Assembly (NCBI GenBank): GCA_036674765.1
Contig: JARVKI010000016.1
Coordinates: 434,001-498,000, forward strand
Reading direction: 5' to 3'
DNA from: Seiridium cupressi
Taxonomy: Eukaryota; Ascomycota; Sordariomycetes; Amphisphaeriales; Sporocadaceae
Length of the DNA: 64,000 nucleotides
Part shown: piece after piece, positions 26,384 through 36,732 of the stretch
Position numbering within the stretch: the first letter of the stretch is position 1
How the letters are laid out: each line of letters begins with the position of its first letter
The notes under the pieces: model-generated
What the model saw: only the letters and a program-made list of their open reading frames with translations
What the model was told of the DNA's origin: nothing
Databases searched by the model: none
Program-made: the position numbers and the translations under genes

Positions 26384-27372
26384 CTCTTTGGCTGCCTTCG
26401 TCGATTCTAGATTTGACACTGGCCGCACTGTCCGGCATTTCTGAAGTGTCGTGTCACAGTCACTGTGGCAGGATGGAAACATTCTGGAGCCAGCAGGGAA
26501 TAAGTTGACTTGAAGCATGAAGCGGAGGTTGGATATCAGGTGAGCTGGCATGCAACTGAGGGGATGGTCGGAAGCGCTTCAAGGGTTCGAGGAAAGATCA
26601 ACGTATTCGCTCTACGCATGCGAACGACGATCTAGTGCGTCGGCATATCATGTTTCGATGAGCTGGGCCTATCACGGACAAGGGGCCATACCTCAACGGT
26701 CAATGGGCGCGGTGCCTTTGGTCGAGCTACTTATCTTCAATGCCTTTCAATCGATATGGTGGGTATGGTGAACCTGAAGGGGCTCTGCCGCAAGCCTGCG
26801 TTTGAGTTTGTCAAGGTGGAGAAGGCGGTGTTTCATCCCCACCTCGTATCAAGCTTGCGCTTCTGAGGAAACGTCGAGCTTCTGCCGGCCGGGACATCTC
26901 AGCGGTGTGCTTTCACGCTGGGCAGGCTGAAGGATTGAATCGAGAAGCGTGGGATCGTGGGTGGAATGCTATTCCTGTCATTCCAAGGGTATGCGGCACA
27001 CCCTTGGACTGGGAGCAAGATAAGCACAGCTGTCAAACCGACAGGGCCAAGCAGCATCGGTCACTGGCAAGTTGGCGGCTAGCCACGTAAGGACGCAAGG
27101 AAGAACAGCTAGAACCAGCTAAATATCCACCGAGTATGTGTGATCTCTACAGGGGCAACCTATTTGCTAAAAGTTGACGCGGAAATACCATTCGTCCTGA
27201 AAACAGAGGTTCAAAACACGACAGGATTATGCGGGATAGTGCCTCCGAGAAAGTGGATCCCCAGGAGGCTCAAGGAGCCCAGGCGAAACTGGGCAGTCTT
27301 GGCGGCAGACAGCTGGGCGGATCCTCTCACGGAGCGTGCGACTTGAGACGACATGCCACGCACCAGCCTCTA
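26384..27372. other. Intergenic, no supported gene
   Basis: Downstream of rrp46 and of the orphan exon on the other strand. Open frames at 26550-26771 and 26905-27090 have no recognisable features. Nothing else seen. Confidence 0.55.
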
Positions 27373-27687
27373 CTACGACCGCTCCCGCCTGCGGGACCCC
27401 TGCTGGCGGCGCAAGATGAGACCGATACCACTGATGATAATCCTCAGCGGGCTGGCGTCGATGGAGGGAAAGACGAGAGAGCTCATGACTGATTTGAGAC
27501 CGAGGGCCTGGATGCCCCACCAAGCTGCCACTGCAGCACGGATGGCGGCAAGAGGCGAGTATGGAGTCTCGACGGGCAGGCCCAGCTTTGCTCCTTCGGC
27601 TTCACGAGCGTGAAGATAATAAGATGCTCGAGCCGTTCCCCCGTATTGTGTTATTTCCTTTCTCTCTTTAGTCTTGTAGACCCGTCG
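27373..27687 (-). CDS. Orphan coding exon, C-terminus of a small membrane protein
   Basis: The minus-strand frame is open for 105 codons before the stop at 27373-27375 and reads like real protein: GGTARASYYLHAREAEGAKL, then TPYSPLAAIRAAVAAWWGIQ, ALGLKSVMSS and PLRIIISGIGLIL, ending in an Arg-rich tail. Two hydrophobic segments suggest membrane association. Third codon positions look G/C-biased, as in the neighbouring genes. There is no in-frame ATG before the conserved-looking part; an upstream TGA at 27688-27690 closes the frame, so an upstream exon would be needed, and I could not find a convincing one. It is either the last exon of a gene whose start I missed, or a 3' fragment of a broken gene. 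I do not recognise the family. Confidence 0.4.
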   Translation of the reverse strand, partial: RRVYKTKERKEITQYGGTARASYYLHAREAEGAKLGLPVETPYSPLAAIRAAVAAWWGIQALGLKSVMSSLVFPSIDASPLRIIISGIGLILRRQQGSRRRERS

Positions 27688-28719
27688 TCAACTGAACCCC
27701 CCGCGCGCGCAAGCAGCGAAGCAGAGCTCTGGTAGTTCTCACAATTACCTTACTGTCTTTGCCTCTTCCGTTTCATCCTTTCTTTCACCAGCAACCTCTA
27801 GATTCTTTGTGCACCTTCGATTCGTTTCTTGGCATATACAAGCCAGCTTTGATAGCACTTCTCCTGATTACATCTACTAATACGTCGATCGCAAAATCCG
27901 AGTGTGTCTGGGTAGCTGTACCTCCAGACAACTACTCGCTGCACCTATCACTTTCGTTCCCCCGGATCTCAAATCTCGACTTTCGCGGGCCCTTTTTCAC
28001 TCTAGACAATTCCACCTTCGACATTACGAACGTGAAGAGCTATACCCTCTAGACCAGTCGCTTTCTGTGCATTTTTCCTTTCTCTCGAAAATATTGCCCA
28101 ACTCGGTGCATCCGGTCCCGGTTCTGCCGCCTATATCAACCCTCTTAATTGCCACGATCACTTTTCTGCAGCTTGGATTACACCACATTCTGCAGCACCT
28201 TAGCGTTTAGCTGAGCTGACAGCGTCGAATCACACCTTGGCGCAGCCACCTATACGGCCCGCCAGTAATGTGAGTTCATTTCCTGCACGGGGAACCATGA
28301 GGCTTGTGATCGCCCAGGCAAGTTGTCTGTCGGGAACTTTCACTGGCCAACCGGACGGCACTCCAACACACAACTGGATCATAGCTAATACGGGCTATAG
28401 TGATCAGGAATCGAGCGAACCCCGTCCACCGCTAGGGGTCACATTCGCGTGTCTGTTGCAAGTCGTGCACGGAAACCATCGCTCGGTTGCTTCATTCGTG
28501 TTAGAAGTGCGGATAGTGGCTTGCGCTACTCCACCACATTTGCCTAGACTAAACTTTGTCACGACCAGACCCAGGCCGCTGTCAGCGCAACCGATAGATT
28601 CGTTGAAGACGTTGTGCTATTTTCGACTAGCCGCAGGATCCCTGCTGTCCTACGCGAGGTCGAAGCAGTTTCGCCCGGCGTCTTTGAAGCTTATCTCCTG
28701 ACGATCTCACTAACCTACA
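27688..28719. other. Long pyrimidine-rich leader upstream of NAD kinase
   Basis: From about 27720 onward the plus strand is rich in C and T with CTTTC and TTCACC runs, as in long fungal 5' UTRs. I read it as promoter and leader of the NAD kinase gene. It carries a sizeable upstream open frame, listed separately. Confidence 0.5.
28297..28701 (+). other. Upstream open reading frame, 134 codons
   Basis: An ATG at 28297 opens a frame of 134 codons that closes 18 nt before the NAD kinase start. It has no recognisable domain. A GTGAGT lies about 25 nt upstream, so an intron in the leader could remove part or all of it. If retained in mRNA, a uORF this long so close to the main start would be expected to lower translation of the kinase. 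Coding status is doubtful. Confidence 0.3.
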
Positions 28720-30579
28720 ATGCAAGCCTCGGACAAAATGGCGGGATTAGTGACATCCCCTACGTCGATCCACCCTGCCCTCAGCAGTCCATTTCCGACC
28801 ACCGGCGGGGCATTCTCCAAGTCCGAAGGAAACATTGATAATAAACCGTCATCCACCCCAGCATGTCCGTCTGATTCCTCCGAGGTGTCCACCTCCACAA
28901 TCACCTCGCAAACAGCATCACCCTTCCCGCTTGATCCGCCTTCACAACTCAGCGATGTCGAGCGGGACGGTGTCCTGCCAGGGCAATCTGCTTTGGGCGT
29001 AACCAGTCCCTGCTCTGTTGTCGACAACCACGTGCCAACTTCCATGCGCGGCCACCGCAAGAGTGCACTCTCCATTGAGTCTATTCCACGCCAGACTATT
29101 ATGAAAGCTCTGGCTTCAGTTGCTCGCAATAACAAACCTGAAGCACTATCTTTGCCTGGCATGTTGTCCGCCCAGTCCGGAGCCGAGGCTCGCCCCGACT
29201 CTTCTTCCTCTTCTTCACAACGCTTGGCCGACGCCCTGAATGAGATCGCCAACCGTAACACACCCACCACAGCATTCCCTGCGCTGCAGTCCCCTTGCTT
29301 CTACCATCAGCGATTCGACGACGCCGTGGATATCGACAAGGTCCTAGAGGAGATCAAGAACGATGATTGGATGTCGCATTCCCGCCTCGTGCAGACGGCT
29401 ACGGGTGTACGCGAGGTCTCCAAACAACTCCAGCGCAGGCCTATCCGCCGGGCTGTGCGCAATATCATGATCGTAACCAAAGCCCGCGACAATGAACTAG
29501 TACTTCTCACCCGAGAGTTGACCATGTGGCTCCTCAGGACCCCACGCTACGGATCCGACGTTGGCGTCAACGTTTATGTTGACGCCAAGCTCCGAAACTC
29601 TAAACGATTCGGTGCCGCCAGCATTGTTGAAGACGACGCGCGTTTCAACTCGATGCTGCGTTACTGGTCTCCGGATCTTTGCTGGAGCCAACCGGAGAAA
29701 TTCGACCTGGTCCTCACCCTTGGCGGCGATGGCACAGTGCTGTTCACCTCTTGGTTGTTCCAAAGAATTGTGCCACCAGTGCTGTCCTTCAGCCTGGGCA
29801 GCCTGGGCTTTTTGACCAGCTTTGAGTTTGAGAAATATAAACAGCACCTAAACCGCATTATGGGCGAGGAAGGGATGCGCGTGAACCTGCGCATGCGTTT
29901 CACTTGCACTGTCTACAGAGATGGCGCATCCGGCAGCGAGATGGAAGAAGGCGAGCAGTTCGAGGTGCTAAACGAGCTTGTCATTGACCGTGGCCCGTCG
30001 CCATACGTCTCCAACCTAGAGCTCTATGGCGATAACGAGCTCTTGACCGTGGTCCAGGCAGACGGATGCATCTTCTCGACGCCCACCGGATCAACGGCAT
30101 ACTCGTTGTCGGCGGGTGGTTCTCTGGTCCATCCCGACCTCCCGGCTATTTTGCTTACTCCAATCTGTCCGCACACACTGTCCTTCCGGCCCATGGTCCT
30201 AAGTGACACCATGCTCCTGCGTGTTTCTATCCCGCGCAACTCGCGCGCCACGGCCTACTGCGCGTTCGACGGCAAAGGCCGCGTGGAGCTGAAGCAGGGT
30301 GATCACGTCACCATCACGGCCTCACAATACCCGTTCCCGACCGTCATGCGCACGGGCACGGAATGGTTCGACAGCGTGTCCCGGACGCTGCAGTGGAACA
30401 CGCGTGCGGCCACCCAGAAGGGCTTCGAGAGCGCTAAGGACGGCGAGAATGCCGACGCCATCAAGGAGGATGAAGAGCCCGAGTGGGACATTGATACCGA
30501 CTCGGCTTGCTATGCCAGCGAGGAGGGTAGCATCAGTGCGAGTCCCCTGAGAAGACAGATGAGCCTTCTTGGCTTGTAG
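28720..30579 (+). CDS. NAD kinase (ATP-NAD kinase, Utr1/Pos5 family)
   Basis: Single exon, 619 residues. The N-terminal 190 residues are Ser/Pro-rich and low complexity. The kinase core follows: LVLTLGGDGTVLFTSWLFQ with the GGDG nucleotide-binding motif near residue 335, SFSLGSLGFLTSFEF, LNELVIDRGPSPYVSNLELY, then the NAD-site motif CIFSTPTGSTAYSLSAGGSL and ICPHTLSFRPMVLS. The C-terminal beta domain carries AYCAFDGKGRVELKQGD. The enzyme phosphorylates NAD+ to NADP+, the sole route to cellular NADP(H). No clear mitochondrial presequence is seen, so a cytosolic Utr1-like enzyme is more likely than Pos5. An acidic tail (EDEEPEWDIDTDS) follows the core. A second in-frame Met lies at codon 7. Confidence 0.95.
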   Translation: MQASDKMAGLVTSPTSIHPALSSPFPTTGGAFSKSEGNIDNKPSSTPACPSDSSEVSTSTITSQTASPFPLDPPSQLSDVERDGVLPGQSALGVTSPCSVVDNHVPTSMRGHRKSALSIESIPRQTIMKALASVARNNKPEALSLPGMLSAQSGAEARPDSSSSSSQRLADALNEIANRNTPTTAFPALQSPCFYHQRFDDAVDIDKVLEEIKNDDWMSHSRLVQTATGVREVSKQLQRRPIRRAVRNIMIVTKARDNELVLLTRELTMWLLRTPRYGSDVGVNVYVDAKLRNSKRFGAASIVEDDARFNSMLRYWSPDLCWSQPEKFDLVLTLGGDGTVLFTSWLFQRIVPPVLSFSLGSLGFLTSFEFEKYKQHLNRIMGEEGMRVNLRMRFTCTVYRDGASGSEMEEGEQFEVLNELVIDRGPSPYVSNLELYGDNELLTVVQADGCIFSTPTGSTAYSLSAGGSLVHPDLPAILLTPICPHTLSFRPMVLSDTMLLRVSIPRNSRATAYCAFDGKGRVELKQGDHVTITASQYPFPTVMRTGTEWFDSVSRTLQWNTRAATQKGFESAKDGENADAIKEDEEPEWDIDTDSACYASEEGSISASPLRRQMSLLGL

Positions 30580-31510
30580 AGAAGAGAATCTCGCGATCAA
30601 GAAACCTTGCCACAGTGCAATGTGGTTAGATAAAAACTATTGCTAGATATAGAACATAGGCCGCTGGCCATAGAATGCGAGACAGCTATGGACAATCATT
30701 TTCCTTTTCCCTGGAGCTTTTGGGGTCATGGGAGGTCAGAGGTTTTGAGTCTTGTTCTTTTTTTTTTTCAATTTTTTTTTAACCGGGGAGCCCCAACGAC
30801 ATTGCATATTGGTCGAGGTGGTAAAGGCACAGGGGCTGGCCTTATTATGATGACGCCAACCTAGAGGGATAACGCTCATTCTGAGGATAAATATCACCAT
30901 ATTACCCGGCACAAATCTTAATGCATGACTATGCTCGTGATCGTGGATTAGAAATAATAAGTAGAGTAGATCGTTCTAGATTGCCTCTCTACGAGATTAT
31001 TCATCATTCAACATTCTTTGTATGGAATATTCCTTTTGGGGACTCGTTATGCCAGGAAGCAGCATTTAAAGGTTTATGGTTCATTCCCTCTTGCTAACTG
31101 TATCGCCAACACAGCCAAGGCATATACAACTAATGTCCTCAACAATCTGCAGAGCAGTTACCCTTACAATGGCTCCAAAAGGAAGCTATATATACAGCAC
31201 CCGTGATCAGGTGTCTCAAAAGGCCCAACTCCACAACTAAACCTAATCCAACATGACTTGTCGCTTCGTCTTGTGCGAATCACCATTATTGAGGTGCTGT
31301 AGCCGCAGGGGGGACAGCTGCGTGTCCTGGCGACTTTGTGAAACCGTCCATTCTCACATATGCCTCGCGGCAGTACAGAAATATATCTGCAGGCGGCTTT
31401 TCCAAATCTTTCCACGCGTCCGAGAGGTATCAATCCGACGGAACTCCAACTAAAACATTTCCCAGCCTCAGAAGGTACTTTTCAACTCCAACCCGAGGCA
31501 AAAAGTGATC
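30580..31510. other. Convergent 3' region
   Basis: Between the 3' ends of the NAD kinase and homeobox genes. Contains T-runs near 30760-30781 and AT-rich sequence consistent with two 3' UTRs. No gene seen. Confidence 0.6.
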
Positions 31511-33638
31511 TTATCGCCAGTTGCCCTGACTTAAAGCCAATAATCCCGCAACACAATCCACGTCGCCCTTCTTGCTCGGGCTGACCTCACCGCGCATGAA
31601 ACGCTCAACTTCTTCGTCGCTCCTCTTCGGTCGCTTTGTTACGCCTCCTTCGTTCTCATCGTCTTCATCTTCCTCATTTTCGCCATCCTCGAAGATCATC
31701 AGCGAGCTCTCGATGCCTTTGCCGCCTCTGAGCCTCGGTATAGGCGCCGTGTTTGCACGACCCCCAAGGAGCATGCGTTTTGATGACTTTCCGTTGCCGC
31801 TTGAGTCGCCTAGTATTCTCGATCCACCGCGCCGTGGGTTCGTGCCCCTTGCCACAGCCGATATCGCGGCTGCTGCTATACTCGGCAGCGGTCTGCGTCT
31901 GGTAGAAGGGTTTCCGTCTTCATCTGGGCTCCAGTTCTCCTTATCCGAGTCACCACCAGATGGCGATAGAATAACAGAGAGACTACCCTTGCCCGGCTTC
32001 TTCTCCGGCTCAAACTCCTCGGCTACCGTTTCAGGCCTGGCGAGGGTAGAGGTGGGAAGGCTTTGCAGTCGCGCCACGCTGCTTGCGGAGCGTGCGAGTT
32101 TAGCCTTCTTGTTGTTTGAATCACGCCGGCTGGGCGTCGCATTACGCTTGCTGCTGTTGGATTTAAGGACATTGCTATTGCTCGGTATGTGGCCGTGTAC
32201 GAGGTTAGCTAGACTACTCGTATGGCTGCTCGATCGCAGAAGGGAAATAGCCGCGACTGCTGAGCCAGAGGACTCATTCTCAGCAAGTCTGGTCAATTCA
32301 TCACGTGTGTCAGCATCGCAGCAGGACTCCCAAGCTGAGACATCTCGCGAGCGCCCTCGCGGTAGCTGGGGAGGAAGGTTGGCTGTGAGAGCCGAGATGG
32401 GTGGAAGAGTAATTCCCGGCAGAGCGCTCTTACTCCGTTGCAGGATCCGGGGCGCGCGGACAGGCGGCAACGTAGCTGCATCCAACGGCGACATGTGCTG
32501 TGCTGGCCGCGGGGGAGATTGCAGACTTGATACAATCTCAGCCTTGCCCTCAAGTGACAGAGAGATACGGAATTGGGATGATGATTTTGGTGGAGGGGGC
32601 AGGATCTGCGCGGGTGGGCTATTAGGTTCTGAGCTCACAGCTCTGATGAAGCTTTCGAACCTGATCTGTGTTAGTGATATCGCAGCCATGAAGGGCTTCC
32701 AACATACCTGAAAGGTTCGTCTCTAGGCCGCTCCACGGTAGAAGGAGCAGAGAAAGACTCATTTACATGCCAACGGTTGGACAGATAACCTATGCTTGAG
32801 ACCGACTGGGACAGCGCTATGGCTTCACTGGGTACGTCGCTGCTCTGTGAAGGGGCAGGCAGCGTGGTCGAGGTCGGTTCCGAATGTCTCCTCTCCTGCT
32901 TTGGCAAGTCTGCTGTAAAAACAGCCACCGCAGGCGCTGGCCCTGTGGATGCAGGCTGCGGCCATTCCTGCAAACTGGCGTGAGTCGGTGTTGCAGACCG
33001 CCTGTCCATCTCGTCAAGACGCGTCGATTCAACCGCGTCTGCGCCATCGAGAGCAGCGAAAGACGGGGGGTCGGATGACAGCATGTGCAAGCCTCCACCA
33101 AATCGGAGCTGTGCGATTTCTTGTGGTGAAAGTGGGCGCGACTTCCTACGATCGTTCTGGCGGCGGTTTTGGAACCAGATCTGTATATTCCAGCTTTCGT
33201 TAGCACCGCTGATAAACCAATTCCGCACTAGCTGTCTACAAGCTGTAGACTGACCTGCACTTCCTTCTCATTAAGCGTGACGCGCTTTACCAAGTCCAGA
33301 CGCGCCGCCTTATCGGGTTTCGGGTTGGCATTATATGCAGCTTCGAGAATGGCCTTGTCCTGTGTGCTAAGCGTGGAGGAAGCCACTGTCAGTCCAATTG
33401 AGCGCAGAACAGTGCTGCCAGATCGTCCTTACGTGGTTCTCTTCCGCTTTCCCTTGGGGTGCTTCTGGCTGTCCTCATATTGTGAGGGGTATCCGGTGTC
33501 CAATTGGAAGGAGGACTCGAGCGAGAGACACGACGAGTCGGGATCGCTGGCCATGGAGGTGCGGAACGTGTTCTCCTGGCTCGCCGGTGCAGAGCCGTGG
33601 GCGGGAGACGAGGTGGGCGAGGGGACGTGGGAGGACAT
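31511..33638 (-). CDS. Homeobox transcription factor (fungal Yox1-like), frame break in first intron
   Basis: Exon 1 is 33638-33433. Later exons are 33359 (or nearby)-33255, 33180-32708 and 32660-31511. Together they encode about 640 residues. Exon 1 ends in the basic arm KGKRKRTT; exon 2 carries DKAILEAAYNANPKPDKAAR, LDLVKRVTLNEKEVQ; exon 3 opens with recognition helix IWFQNRRQNDRRKSRPLSP. The remainder is low-complexity and Ser/Pro-rich, with KENWSPDEDG, an acidic run and the C-terminal motif CVAGLLALSQGNWR shared by fungal proteins of this type. They are nuclear DNA-binding regulators, related to yeast Yox1/Yhp1 cell-cycle repressors. Exons 2 to 4 join in frame. Exon 1 ends in phase 2, but no AG near exon 2 gives a matching phase, so either a noncanonical splice, an indel in this sequence or a defective allele is present. 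Confidence 0.82.
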
Positions 33639-36600
33639 GTTGGACGCCGTGTTATAGATGCATCACACGGCGGGACAAAACAAGCAGTCGGTGGGACTAG
33701 TATGAAACGAGTGAACTGTCCCTCTGCTCGCTAATGTACAGGTGGTTCTCGTTGTGACGTCGAGAAGCTGGAGAGAGCAGACAGGAGGAGGGTCGAGAAG
33801 AGGAGCTGGAGCTGTGCGCATGTAAGTAATAATGTAGTCGCTGGGGGATTTGGAGGTCAGAGGTAATAATGGAGTGGGACGAAAGCGTGTCGTTGTATTC
33901 GATCAATCACCAAGCAGCAAATGCACCCACCAGTCGCGTGTAGGCCGATGTTAGTGCCAAAACCAACCCCAAGCACCGCTGGACCCCTGCCTGTCCCAGC
34001 GCCCGCGCCGGCCTGACCACTCACAGCGCGCCGGTGGGCAGCACCACGGCTCGATTGGGAAATCTGTGTACAAACCCCCGGTCAGGCGCGCTTCCGCCGC
34101 GGATTCCCATCACCAAAGTGACGCACGGAATTCTCTTCGCTTGCGTCCAAACACTCATCAAACCCCAAGAGGCCCACCCGAGCCCGAAGCCTCATTCTTG
34201 CAGTCGCGAGGCACGACATGGAAATGAGAGGCAAGGATGTGTCTGCACCTCCGTCTGCCAATTGGCCATTGTCATTGGTGACATAGGCTTGTGTTGACAC
34301 TGCATGTCTTGTTGTAGCGTCGAGCTTAACGGCCATCCAAAGTACGTCAAGCAGGTAAAGCTACTCACCAGGCGAATGCACACAAGAGAGATGGCGTCTG
34401 CTATGCAGATGCTATGCAGACGCCCAGCAGCACGCACTACCGCCTGTCATCTACATCATCTGCCTGCCTACTGCATCCTATGTAACGAGGGCAAGATAGG
34501 TGAACCAGACATGCCGGGCAAATTATTGATTTTTCTTATCGAACACTAACTAGTCTAGTTCGTGCCACCCTACGAAGCCGTGGTCCCTCACCTTCACTTC
34601 ACATACAAGTCCCAATTGACACACCTACAACTGCGCTAATGCTTGCGTCTACCGCCTGCTTGCTTTCCAGTCTGCAGACGCGGCAAAGGCCCTTCACCTC
34701 TACCAACTCGCCTGGGTAGGGTTGCGGCGCGCTTCACGAAATGAGCAGCTGTCGCAGTATAGAAGAACCGCCGATCTCTCAAGAAAGCCCTGTGATCGAG
34801 AAAGCATATATTGACAAATACTTGCCATTGCTTTTCCTATAGGTGCTCACATGAGCCACACATCATCCGATCACGCCACCCTCTCTTCCAACGACTCCCA
34901 TCAGCTGCAGCTCTCGTCGTACGAGCCAACATTTGGAATACCAAGGTTTGATCTTTCCTTGTTGTTGTGGTGAGACCTTCGCGAAGAGGCTGATCTTGTA
35001 TGTCGTGTTCAGCTCTTATCTTGTTTCGGGTGGTGCTTGATACACGATACTATTTTAAGGCTTTCGTATCAGAACGCGATGCGATGCCCTTGAATCAAGC
35101 AGAGGTCTACAAAAAAAAAAAGATGCTATGGAGTCTGGCTGATGAAGTTCCTCAATTACAGGTTCCAAGTCCCCGTCTTTTCACAGATCACACCACGTCA
35201 GCTAGAATAATTCGACCCTAAGCTACTATGTTAGTACGTTACTGCACGACGGTTGGAATAGCCCAGCTAGCGCCGATCTTATCGTCTAAATGTATACATC
35301 ACACCGCTTAGCGACCCACCGGTTTTCTTTTTCGTTCTCTTCGAGAAGTACTCATCCCCCGAAACATTTCAGCTCTTCAAAGATACCTTTCCCAAAGCTA
35401 AAACCATTGTCAACAAATTCCCATCAGCAAAAAAAGCGCTACCTCATGTTCAGTCCTTCTGTTAAAATGTCTAAACTTTATACCAATTTGTCAACCTCTG
35501 CCGCCAATCGTCACCCAGGATACCCGACAAGAACCTTATCAGTGCTCTGGTGATCCATATCGTCGCAAAAATGGCTGCAGGCAGTGGACATGAAGCACAC
35601 TGAGACACCACCTCTCGTATAGATCCCGAGTGACTCATTGGTCCCATGCCAGAATAAGGGCAAATCGAGAAGATAAGGCAATCACTCTAGGGTTTTCAAG
35701 AGAGAGTCTAGAACTTCATAGATGATCATGTCCGCGCAGAATAGCACATAAAAGCAAACCGGCGCCAGGAAGTGAGATACAGACATGATATCGCCATCCT
35801 CGCAGATCCATTACCGGATCAAGATATGGCAAGATTTGGGGATGGCGCCTACGAACCTTTTTACCTTCATGTTTTACACATGTTACAAGAGCGATAGTAA
35901 ATATCACGTTTCACTAATAGATCAAATGTAGGAACTGCACACCTGCTAATGGCGCATCGACTACTGGTCGGGTCTTCATGACACTTGTTGAAAATAAACG
36001 TGCTTGGAAAATCTCTTTCATCCTCGCATTGACTATCAGGATTGTGGTGTCGTGGATCTGATTCGCAAATTCCGGCTCCCAAGAAAGATAACAAGCAAAC
36101 CGGAGAGTTTGTTGATGACTGGATCAAGGAAACCAAGATTATGGCTTCAGCATTGTAGCGATAGGAATGTGAATAATGCATGCAGCTAACGAAGGATAAT
36201 ATTGAGAATGTGACAACTCAGGTTGATGATACCATAAATGTTCAAGAGAAGCATGACTTTATGAGAGGTTTTATCTGGTTTCAGCGGGAAAATAAACAAA
36301 AACATCAATAGAAAATAAATAAATACAAATCATCTTCAAGCTCAGTCTTGGTCGGTGGATGTCGCTTGCTTGTCATATAAATTAGTATCTAGCATGAGGA
36401 GACGTTAATAAGGTGAAACTATGGGCTATGCAAGAATTGTAACAAACCCATGGTGGCCAGCCTTTTTCGGCTGCAATTTGACTTGGTACAAAATAGATAA
36501 GGTCATGCAGTGGAAGATACAAACCTAAGCAAATAGTCTGCGTATAGAAGAGCTGCGTCCAATTTCATCTCGAATTATATAGCTTGTGCTGCAATGCATT

Positions 36601-36732
36601 CCATCAACGGCATCGGATATTTTGGTATCATCTTGATTCGTCACCTACTGTCTAACATGCTCAGAATAGACAGATGAGCAATTTATCCCAAAAGTCCAGA
36701 CGCCCCTCATCAATTGCTGACAGTATCGCCCC
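33639..36732. other. Long intergenic stretch, no supported gene
   Basis: Upstream of the homeobox gene (minus) and downstream of sec10 (minus). A long promoter/leader for the homeobox gene is plausible, since regulatory genes often have one. An 11-nt A-run lies near 35110. Open frames here (for example 35290-35553 and 35867-36181) have no recognisable features; 36180-36640 is AT-rich. Confidence 0.55.

Noticed and set aside
34851..34972. Short plus-strand frame beginning MSHTSSDHATLSSNDS
   Set aside because: Looks mildly coding and has a possible donor, but only about 40 residues and no continuation that I can support.
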